Assembly: GCA_902796975.1 (NCBI GenBank) | Contig: CADBRF010000228.1 | Location: 1-6,771, forward strand | Source of the DNA: an uncultured Coriobacteriaceae bacterium | Lineage (GTDB): Bacteria; Actinomycetota; Coriobacteriia; Coriobacteriales; QAMH01 | Length of the DNA: 6,771 nucleotides | Direction: 5' to 3' | In this document: one piece after another, positions 1-4,644 of the stretch | How positions within the stretch are numbered: position 1 is the stretch's first letter | Layout: every line of letters begins with the position of its first letter | Translations under genes and position numbers: made by a program | Notes under the pieces: model-generated | The model's database searches: none | Told to the model about the DNA's origin: nothing | What the model saw: only the letters and a program-made list of their open reading frames with translations

Positions 1-226
1 CCTTGCGCCCATCGCCACTGCCGTCGGCTACAGCGATGAGATTATCCATATCTATATGGCCACGGGGCTTACCCCTGGTGCTGCACATCCCGATGATGAC
101 GAGTTCCTCGCGAGCGAATGGGTAAGCCTGGATTGTCTTATCGATTCCGTGCTCGATGGGCGCATCGAGGATTCCAAGACGGTCATCGCGGCGCTCATCT
201 GCGATGCCCTTCGCCACAGGCTGTAG
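1..226 (+). CDS. NUDIX hydrolase, ADP-ribose pyrophosphatase-like (3' end only)
   Basis: Reading from base 2, 74 codons run to a TAG at 224-226; the 5' part, including the NUDIX box that holds the catalytic glutamates, lies outside the window. What remains matches the C-terminal half of bacterial ADP-ribose pyrophosphatases (NudF/YqkG type): a YSDEIIHIYMA strand, then GLTPG, an acidic DDDEF segment, the EW-V-L turn and a final helix carrying EDSKT. Enzymes of this family hydrolyse ADP-ribose (or related nucleoside diphosphate sugars) to AMP plus ribose-5-phosphate in the cytoplasm. The DSKT helix and the acidic segment are typical of this subfamily rather than of MutT-type NUDIX proteins. Substrate is inferred from the family only. 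The next gene, purE, starts about 100 nt downstream; no terminator is evident between them, so co-transcription is possible. Confidence 0.82.
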   Translation, partial: LAPIATAVGYSDEIIHIYMATGLTPGAAHPDDDEFLASEWVSLDCLIDSVLDGRIEDSKTVIAALICDALRHRL

Positions 227-250
227 GCCAGCTGGTTTAGGCTATTTTCA

Positions 251-277
251 AGCTGCATGTACCCTTTTTCTGCAGCT
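251..277. repeat. 7-bp perfect inverted repeat in the purE leader
   Basis: AGCTGCA (251-257) and TGCAGCT (271-277) are exact reverse complements separated by a 13-nt pyrimidine-rich loop. The T-run lies in the loop, not after the stem, so this is not a standard terminator. A related sequence, AGCTAGGAG, occurs at 274-282 and again at 309-317, where its second copy is the purE ribosome binding site. The region could be an operator or a leader hairpin for purE, but no known motif is matched. I see no convincing -35/-10 pair in this 100-nt gap. Confidence 0.3.
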
Positions 278-329
278 AGGAGTAAGCTTAGAAATTGCCC
301 TGTATTCGAGCTAGGAGGCGCGTGCAGAT

Positions 330-797
330 ATGTCAGCTGAAGCAAAGCCACTCGTTGGCATCATCCTCGGTTCAAACTCCGATCGGCCCATTCTCGACGG
401 CTGCGAAGAACTGTTTGAGCGTTTCAATGTTCCTTTTGAGATTGTGGTGCACTCTGCACACCGCGACCCTGATGGCGTGCGTGAGTGGGCAACCACTGCC
501 GAAGAGCGTGGCCTCAAGGTGATAATCGCTGTTGCAGGCAAGGCTGCCGCTCTTGGCGGAGTCGTCGCCTCCTTTACCGCTCTTCCCGTTATTGGCGTTC
601 CGGTCAAGACGAGCGATCTCGGCGGTCTTGATTCGCTGCTGTCCACGGTCCAGATGCCCACGGGTGTTCCCATTGCTACCGTTGCTATCAACGGGGCGAA
701 AAACGCTGCGATCCTCGCCACGCAGATTCTTGGTACGAGCATGCCCGAGTATCGCGAGGCAATTCGCGAATACAAGAGCGATCTCGCCAAGCAGTAA
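330..797 (+). CDS. purE: PurE, N5-carboxyaminoimidazole ribonucleotide mutase / AIR carboxylase family
   Basis: The 155-residue product is the normal length for a bacterial PurE, a cytoplasmic enzyme (typically an octamer) making 4-carboxy-AIR in purine synthesis. Visible motifs in order: GSNSD at residues 14-18 (phosphate/ribose loop), SAHRDP at 42-47 with the catalytic His44, a glycine/alanine loop AGKAAALGG at 69-77, and DSLLSTVQMPTGVP at 101-114, which is diagnostic of the family. The ATG at 330 is preceded by AGGAGG (313-318, 11-nt spacing), and an in-frame TAG at 312-314 rules out an earlier start. Odd point: class I mutases normally carry AGGAAHLPG at the 69-77 loop, with a conserved histidine; here it is alanine, and AGK followed by LG recalls the AGR-LG pattern of class II AIR carboxylases. 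The rest, especially the QMP-GVP segment, is class I. No purK is in the window. A terminator follows 31 nt after the stop. Confidence 0.95.
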   Translation: MSAEAKPLVGIILGSNSDRPILDGCEELFERFNVPFEIVVHSAHRDPDGVREWATTAEERGLKVIIAVAGKAAALGGVVASFTALPVIGVPVKTSDLGGLDSLLSTVQMPTGVPIATVAINGAKNAAILATQILGTSMPEYREAIREYKSDLAKQ

Positions 798-828
798 ACC
801 ACTCCAAAAAATAGCGAAGGTTAGGAAG

Positions 829-858
829 GTGTCTCGAAGCTTTTCGGGGCACTTTTTT
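829..858 (+). terminator. Rho-independent terminator after purE
   Basis: A 10-bp stem pairs 829-838 (GTGTCTCGAA) with 843-852 (TTCGGGGCAC), with two G-U pairs and a 4-nt loop (GCTT), followed directly by six Ts at 853-858. It lies 31 nt after the purE stop, so it ends the purE transcript and makes the next gene a separate transcription unit. Confidence 0.87.
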
Positions 859-884
859 CTCGCGGTAGATTTGAGTGGCAGGCG

Positions 885-948
885 ACCACAATATGTAGGA
901 ATAATGGAGAAAAACGGCCAAAATTCCTATATTTTGTGGTTTCTCCAT
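885..948. repeat. Large imperfect inverted repeat with an overlapping second inverted repeat
   Basis: The arms 885-902 and 923-940 are 18 nt each and match as reverse complements at 16 of 18 positions, around a 20-nt centre. Inside that centre ATGGAGAAA (904-912) is an exact reverse complement of TTTCTCCAT (940-948), just outside the right arm. CTCCATA at 943-949 is repeated directly at 954-960, an 11-nt period. The AT-rich cluster ends immediately before the -35 element of the next gene, so an operator or activator-binding region is the simplest reading. It has no following T-run and is not a terminator on the plus strand. The binding protein is unknown. Confidence 0.6.
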
Positions 949-966
949 ACTTCCTCCATATAAGTT

Positions 967-996
967 TTGACAGATGCGGGCGCGCTTACCTATTCT
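967..996 (+). promoter_or_regulatory. Predicted promoter of the RlpA-like gene
   Basis: A perfect -35 hexamer TTGACA (967-972) is followed after 18 bp by TATTCT (991-996, 4 of 6 matches to TATAAT). The expected start point, about 7-10 nt further on, falls at 1003-1006, that is on or within 3 nt of the ATG at 1006. No Shine-Dalgarno-like sequence precedes that ATG. Together these indicate a leaderless mRNA. Confidence 0.65.
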
Positions 997-1005
997 TCTT
1001 GCACT

Positions 1006-1638
1006 ATGAGTAAGAACGCTTGGGTGAGTTTCGCGCTCACCTCGCTCGCTTTAACGGGTGCGCTGTTCTTTGTCTCTCCAACGCAGGCATTTGCAGCGTT
1101 TGAGTTCAGTTCTGTTGACGATGATATTTCTGCTTCTTCAAACATCGTCACAGGCAGCGTCACCGCCGAGCAACGATTGCACTTAGACCAGCAGGCTTCT
1201 TCGGGAAGTGGAATTCTCTTTGAAGCCGCAGATCGCACGATGCCCACGCTCACTGTTTCCGAAGCAGATGAGCGCGAGCAATTCGAGACAGACCTTGCAG
1301 ATGGCAAATCCGTCGATGCAGAGTCCTACCTCGCTACGCTCGAAGACGAAGTCTCATGGACCTCTTCCCGTGCCAGCACCTATGGCGTGGGCGATGGGCT
1401 TCTGGGTTCCCGGTGCGCGGACGGCTCGGTCGTCACGCTCGCCAGCATGGGCGTTGCCCACAAAACGCTCCCCCTGGGCTCAACTGTTCAAATCGTCTGC
1501 GGCAACAGGGTCGTCAATGCGGTCGTGCACGACCGTGGCCCCTATGTTGCTGGCAGGGATATCGACTTGCAGCCTGCTGTTGCCGCTGCTCTTGGAGTTT
1601 CGGGCGTCGCCCCCATCACCTATCGCGTGCTGGATTAA
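1006..1638 (+). CDS. Secreted RlpA-like double-psi beta-barrel protein
   Basis: The 210-residue product has a signal peptide at residues 1-30: SKN, a hydrophobic core at about 5-24, and an AFA-A cleavage site after Ala30. Because no cysteine follows the site it should be released or cell-wall associated, not a lipoprotein. Residues 31-125 are low-complexity and acidic/serine-rich, with no domain I recognise. Residues 126-210 form an RlpA-type double-psi beta-barrel: ASTYG, then VAHKTLPLG (His152), HDRGPY (Asp176) and RDIDLQPAVAAALGV. RlpA proteins with the equivalent His and Asp act as lytic transglycosylases on peptidoglycan glycan strands; activity here is inferred. No SPOR domain is present. 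Cys137 and Cys165 could form a disulphide. I start at ATG 1006 rather than the in-frame TTG at 967, because 967 is the -35 hexamer itself and the later start puts the signal peptide at the N-terminus. Confidence 0.88.
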   Translation: MSKNAWVSFALTSLALTGALFFVSPTQAFAAFEFSSVDDDISASSNIVTGSVTAEQRLHLDQQASSGSGILFEAADRTMPTLTVSEADEREQFETDLADGKSVDAESYLATLEDEVSWTSSRASTYGVGDGLLGSRCADGSVVTLASMGVAHKTLPLGSTVQIVCGNRVVNAVVHDRGPYVAGRDIDLQPAVAAALGVSGVAPITYRVLD

Positions 1639-1698
1639 CTTTCCCGCCTAACCTTTGCAGCCAGCCCTGTGGACCTGCCATCTGCCTTCTTGAGCCTG

Positions 1699-1707
1699 TG
1701 GTATGCT
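1699..1707 (+). promoter_or_regulatory. Possible extended -10 element before the cyanophycin-synthetase-N-like gene
   Basis: TG at 1699-1700, one base, then TATGCT (1702-1707) gives the extended -10 pattern, with an expected start point near 1714 and a leader of about 25 nt to the ATG at 1739. There is no good -35 at the matching distance; TTGAGC (1690-1695) is too close. The 100-nt gap after the RlpA-like gene holds no terminator I can see, so read-through from upstream is also possible. Confidence 0.3.
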
Positions 1708-1738
1708 CAGCCCCGTACCATTGTGGATTGCGAGTTTG

Positions 1739-2248
1739 ATGAGGCCTCTCGACATACGCACCATCTCTGTTGGCGCACAAGCTCTCGATATCGAGATTGC
1801 AGTGCCCCTTGACTACCTGCATGTTGGCAAGCAGACAGCTCGCCGCATACTCGCCCTGCTGCCCAACCTTGCCAACCATATTTGCATGAACGGGAACGGG
1901 GAGCGTTTTGGAGACGAGATTGAGGGAACCGAACTGCCCCACCTCTTCGAGCACGTGGTGATTGAGCTTCAAGCACAGGCTCTTGGCCGCATGCCCCCCA
2001 GCTTCTCCAAGCCCGCCCCCTCTCTCATCGGGCATACGTCTTGGGCGGCTGAACTGAGGCAAACGCGGGCTGGAGGTTACGCTCTCATGCGCACGAGTGT
2101 GCGTTTTGCCAATGATTTCGTTGCCCTGAAAGCATGCGTCTATGCGCGCCAGCTTGTCGAATGGTCGTGTTCTGGTGATGCTGATGCAGCTGCGCCCGAT
2201 ATTGAACGGATGGTTGCAGAGTTGGCGGCTCTTTTCCAGAGCGCATGA
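1739..2248 (+). CDS. Small protein resembling the N-terminal domain of cyanophycin synthetase
   Basis: A 169-residue soluble protein without signal peptide or membrane segment. Residues 62-78 (EGTELPHLFEHVVIELQ) resemble the helix in the N-terminal domain of cyanophycin synthetase (CphA), where a G-T-LPH-EHVALELQ pattern is typical. It is followed by a G-x-T-x-W turn (98-102) and a strand-helix YALMRTSVRF...A...A at 114-137, again in the order seen in CphA. No ATP-grasp or Mur-ligase domain follows: the reading frame stops, and the next gene is unrelated. It is therefore a free-standing version of that domain; its function is unknown and I do not infer cyanophycin synthesis. The similarity is by eye and could be wrong. 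The start is uncertain: ATG 1739 has only a weak GCGAG upstream, and ATG 1703 in the same frame would add 12 residues but overlaps the possible -10 element. Confidence 0.72.
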   Translation: MRPLDIRTISVGAQALDIEIAVPLDYLHVGKQTARRILALLPNLANHICMNGNGERFGDEIEGTELPHLFEHVVIELQAQALGRMPPSFSKPAPSLIGHTSWAAELRQTRAGGYALMRTSVRFANDFVALKACVYARQLVEWSCSGDADAAAPDIERMVAELAALFQSA

Positions 2249-2280
2249 TTCTTCATCCTTCAGGGGCGTTTGTGTCTATT

Positions 2281-2319
2281 ACATATATGTGCGTTTGTTA
2301 AAAACTCCGTACGAATTCG
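2281..2319. promoter_or_regulatory. Two short palindromes upstream of the flavodiiron promoter
   Basis: ACATATATGT (2281-2290) and CGAATTCG (2312-2319) are perfect palindromes whose centres are 30 bp apart, about three helical turns. They lie 10-48 bp upstream of the -35 element at 2329. They could be regulator sites for an O2- or NO-responsive gene, but neither matches a consensus I can name, and short AT-rich palindromes arise by chance. Confidence 0.25.
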
Positions 2320-2328
2320 CTGGTGGTC

Positions 2329-2357
2329 TTGAGTGCTGCGCAAAGCCGGTCTATCCT
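2329..2357 (+). promoter_or_regulatory. Predicted promoter of the flavodiiron gene
   Basis: TTGAGT (2329-2334) and TATCCT (2352-2357) are separated by exactly 17 bp, giving an expected start point near 2364 and a leader of about 56 nt that ends in a strong ribosome binding site, AAGGAG at 2408-2413, 6 nt from the ATG. The -10 hexamer overlaps an inverted repeat, ATCCT (2353-2357) and AGGAT (2363-2367) around a 5-nt spacer, placed where a repressor would block the polymerase. Confidence 0.58.
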
Positions 2358-2419
2358 GAACGAGGATGTTCTACGCATAATCACACGACGTTGTTACCCT
2401 TGTTTGGAAGGAGAGCAAG

Positions 2420-4015
2420 ATGCATTGCGAAGAAGAGATTGCGAAAGGCCTGTACTGGATTGGCGGGGACGATAGGCGTCTGGGCATTTTCGAGGGCGGC
2501 CTGCCTGTGCCCGACGGCATGTCCTACAACAACTACCTCCTGCTCGACGATAAGACCGTTCTGCTCGATACGATTGACCGCGCCGTGGAAGAGCGCTTCT
2601 TCGAGACGGTCAACTACCTGCTCGACGGCCGTCCGCTCGATTACATCATCGTGCAGCACATGGAGCCCGACCACTCCGCATCGCTCAAGCAAATGGCCAC
2701 TATGCACCCCGAGGCAACGCTCGTCTGCACGAGGCTCTGCAAGACGCTCATCGGTCAGTTCTTCGGCGAGGAGCTTGCGGAACGCGCTCAGGTCGTGACC
2801 GAAGGCGATTCCCTGGAAACCGGTACGCATACGCTCGCCTTCGCGACCGCTCCCATGGTTCACTGGCCCGAGGTCATGGTCACCTACGACGTGCAGGACA
2901 AGATTCTCTTCTCCGCTGATGCGTTCGGCTCGTTTGGCGCTCTCGACGGATGCCTCTACGACGACCTCTGGGATTACGACTCGCTCCTTCCCGAAATGCG
3001 TCGCTACTACACCAATATCGTCGGCAAGTACGGCACCCAGGTCACTGAGCTTCTCGATAAGGCGGCAACGCTTGATATCGAGACAATCTGCCCGCTGCAT
3101 GGCCCCATCCTCAGGGAATACATCCCCGAAATCGTCGAGGCCTACAAGCACTGGGCAAGCTACGAGCCTGAAGATCAGGGCGTTGTCATCGCCTACGCCT
3201 CCGTCTACGGCGGCACGCGCGATGTTGCTGAGAAACTCGCCTTTAAGCTTTCCGACCTCGGCATTCACGACCTCGCGCTCTTCGACCTTTCTGTTACCGA
3301 CCCGAGCTACGTGCTCTCCGAGGCTTTCCGCGTGAGCAACATCGTGCTCGCCTCTGTCACCTACAACGCTGGCATGTTCCCCGCCATGGAAAGCACGCTG
3401 GCAGAGTTTACGACGCACAACCTCCGCAGCCGCAAGTTCAGCATCATTCAGAACGGCAGCTGGGGTCCTAACGCAGGCAGGCTCATCAAAGAAGAGCTCG
3501 ACAAGATTCCGGGCACGCAATACGTGGGCGAGATGTTCACCATCAAGTCTCGTATGCGCGACGACCAGGATGCTGAACTCGAGGCACTTGCCGAAGCCAT
3601 TGCCGAATCCGTGAAGAACCCCACCGCACCTATCGAAGTCAAGCTGGGCGAGGTTGAGGAAGAGGCAAAGCCTGCTCCTATCGTTGGTGCAGTGCGCCCG
3701 GTGAAGCTCTCCGCACCTCCCACCGTCGCGCCGGCCGTGAACCCGGTCGCCCCCAGTGGCATCCCCGCAACGCCTGGCGGAATTCCGTTTGCTCCTGGCT
3801 TCAAGCCCACGGCGACGGCAGCGCCCGCGCCCAAGCCTGTGGAGGCTGTGCAGCAGCCGAAGACCAAGATCATACAGATCTGGCGCTGCACCTTCTGCGG
3901 CTATCAGGTGGAAATCGAGAAGGGCAAGGAAGATATGACCAAGTTCCAATGCCCCATCTGCCTCCGTGTGGGCGAGTTCATGCTCGTGCGTGAGAAGGAA
4001 GTCCCCATCGCTTAG
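2420..4015 (+). CDS. Flavodiiron protein with C-terminal rubredoxin (flavorubredoxin, class B type)
   Basis: A 531-residue cytoplasmic protein that should reduce O2 to water and/or NO to N2O, protecting an anaerobe. Residues 1-250 are the metallo-beta-lactamase-like diiron domain with all expected ligands: His80, Glu82 and Asp84 (H-M-E-P-D-H), His148, Asp167 and His227. Residues 255-398 are the flavodoxin domain; SVYGGT (261-266) binds the FMN phosphate, with SVTYNAGMFP and NGSWGPNAG as the later FMN loops. An alanine/proline-rich linker of about 85 residues (400-485) leads to a rubredoxin-like zinc-ribbon fold with Cys490, Cys493, Cys511 and Cys514. The spacing between the Cys pairs is much shorter than in classical rubredoxin and resembles the rubredoxin of rubrerythrins. 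Class B proteins (E. coli NorV is one) take electrons via this domain from an NADH reductase, which is not in the window. O2 versus NO preference cannot be told from sequence. It has its own promoter and terminator. Confidence 0.95.
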   Translation: MHCEEEIAKGLYWIGGDDRRLGIFEGGLPVPDGMSYNNYLLLDDKTVLLDTIDRAVEERFFETVNYLLDGRPLDYIIVQHMEPDHSASLKQMATMHPEATLVCTRLCKTLIGQFFGEELAERAQVVTEGDSLETGTHTLAFATAPMVHWPEVMVTYDVQDKILFSADAFGSFGALDGCLYDDLWDYDSLLPEMRRYYTNIVGKYGTQVTELLDKAATLDIETICPLHGPILREYIPEIVEAYKHWASYEPEDQGVVIAYASVYGGTRDVAEKLAFKLSDLGIHDLALFDLSVTDPSYVLSEAFRVSNIVLASVTYNAGMFPAMESTLAEFTTHNLRSRKFSIIQNGSWGPNAGRLIKEELDKIPGTQYVGEMFTIKSRMRDDQDAELEALAEAIAESVKNPTAPIEVKLGEVEEEAKPAPIVGAVRPVKLSAPPTVAPAVNPVAPSGIPATPGGIPFAPGFKPTATAAPAPKPVEAVQQPKTKIIQIWRCTFCGYQVEIEKGKEDMTKFQCPICLRVGEFMLVREKEVPIA

Positions 4016-4023
4016 CGAAGCGT

Positions 4024-4074
4024 GGTGCCGCTTGGAACCTGCTCAAAGCAGCAGGGGAAGGGCGGCACCGTTTT
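4024..4074 (+). terminator. Long branched terminator after the flavodiiron gene
   Basis: GGTGCCGC (4024-4031) pairs perfectly with GCGGCACC (4062-4069). Inside, CCTGCT (4038-4043) pairs perfectly with AGCAGG (4050-4055) around a 6-nt loop, with a symmetric 6 by 6 interior loop between the two stems. GTTTTC follows at 4070-4075. The T-run is short (four) but the stem is strong and sits 9 nt after the stop codon. Confidence 0.75.
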
Positions 4075-4112
4075 CTGAACCTGCCAAAAACTTGCCAAAA
4101 GTCGCAGGGGAA
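4035..4112. repeat. Partial duplication of the terminator's inner hairpin
   Basis: GAACCTGC occurs at 4035-4042 and 4077-4084, and GCAGGGGAA at 4051-4059 and 4104-4112, in the same order. The second pair again gives CCTGC...GCAGG arms, with a longer loop that contains TGCCAAAA twice (4082-4089 and 4093-4100, 11-nt period). It looks like a diverged tandem copy of the hairpin. The rest of the 235-nt gap before the next gene holds only the promoter described below. Confidence 0.45.
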
Positions 4113-4186
4113 AGTGACGGGTGGCGGATAGCGGTAAATCTGCAGATTTCTTCAATATCGTAAAAACGGGCAATGCGTGTGTAAGG

Positions 4187-4214
4187 TTGATGGTAGGCTT
4201 GTGCTGCTTACTAT
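4187..4214 (+). promoter_or_regulatory. Predicted promoter of the ytxH-like / PRC-barrel / rnr operon
   Basis: TTGATG (4187-4192) and TACTAT (4209-4214, 4 of 6 matches to TATAAT) are 16 bp apart, with an expected start point near 4221 and a leader of about 30 nt. GAAGGG at 4235-4240 is the ribosome binding site for the ATG at 4251. Another sigma factor, for instance a stress sigma, cannot be excluded. Confidence 0.42.
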
Positions 4215-4250
4215 TGAGTTCGAAACCTCATTGAGAAGGGTCGTAGTGAT

Positions 4251-4625
4251 ATGAACAAGGGTGTCATCTTTGCTCTCGGTGGTGTCGCTGGCGCTGCCGC
4301 AGCTCTTATGCTCAGCCCGCGCAGTGGCGCTGAGAACCGTGAGCTTGTCGCCGAGAAGGTTGACGAGCTTTCCGCACAAGGCACGGACGTATTCCAGAAC
4401 GCCGCGGATACGGTTCGCGACCGCGTGCAGGGTGTCGGCCAAGTAAGCATCCCGCAGACTGACGAGCTCCATGAGAAGATCAACGCTGCTCGCGACCGTA
4501 TTGCCGAGCAGGTCATGCGCTCGCGCGAAGAGGCTCAGGAAGTTGCTGCCGAGATGGTCGATGATGTTTCCGACGCTGCCGAGGACATCGCGGCTGAAGA
4601 AGAGCCCGCCGCCAAGGTTGAATAG
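4251..4625 (+). CDS. YtxH-like membrane-anchored small protein
   Basis: A 124-residue protein with the YtxH layout: an N-terminal glycine/alanine-rich hydrophobic segment (residues 4-21), then SPRSGAENREL at 22-32, the family's typical basic P-[RK]-SG-x-E-x-R turn, followed by a long, highly charged alanine-rich helix to the end. The helix has a dense acidic C-terminus (about residues 101-124). One membrane segment with the helix in the cytoplasm is expected. B. subtilis YtxH is a general stress protein without a known biochemical activity; the present protein's role is unknown. The stop is 19 nt before the PRC-barrel gene and the two are probably co-transcribed, both preceded by clear ribosome binding sites. 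Alternatives such as an apolipoprotein-like or phasin-like helix cannot be separated by eye. Confidence 0.82.
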   Translation: MNKGVIFALGGVAGAAAALMLSPRSGAENRELVAEKVDELSAQGTDVFQNAADTVRDRVQGVGQVSIPQTDELHEKINAARDRIAEQVMRSREEAQEVAAEMVDDVSDAAEDIAAEEEPAAKVE

Positions 4626-4644
4626 CAACAAGGAGCACTAGACC

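Noticed and set aside
251..277. Terminator for the NUDIX gene
   Set aside because: The T-run is in the loop, and the sequence after the stem is not T-rich.
885..948. RNA pseudoknot formed by the two interlocking inverted repeats
   Set aside because: With no linker between the right arm of the long stem and the second stem's 3' arm, an 18-bp stem could not be spanned; a DNA-level operator or alternative folds fit better. The region is also upstream of the predicted transcript start.
967..1005. TTG start 13 codons upstream for the RlpA-like protein
   Set aside because: The TTG belongs to the -35 hexamer, and the extra residues would precede a complete signal peptide.
1703..1738. Alternative ATG start at 1703 for the CphA-N-like gene
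   Set aside because: It lacks a ribosome binding site and overlaps a possible extended -10 element; the added residues do not look like part of the domain. Not fully excluded.
2381..3949. Long open frame on the minus strand opposite the flavodiiron gene (522 codons)
   Set aside because: It is antisense to a clear gene with all catalytic residues; its product is His/Arg/Gly-rich without a recognisable domain, as expected from the opposite strand of GC-rich coding DNA.
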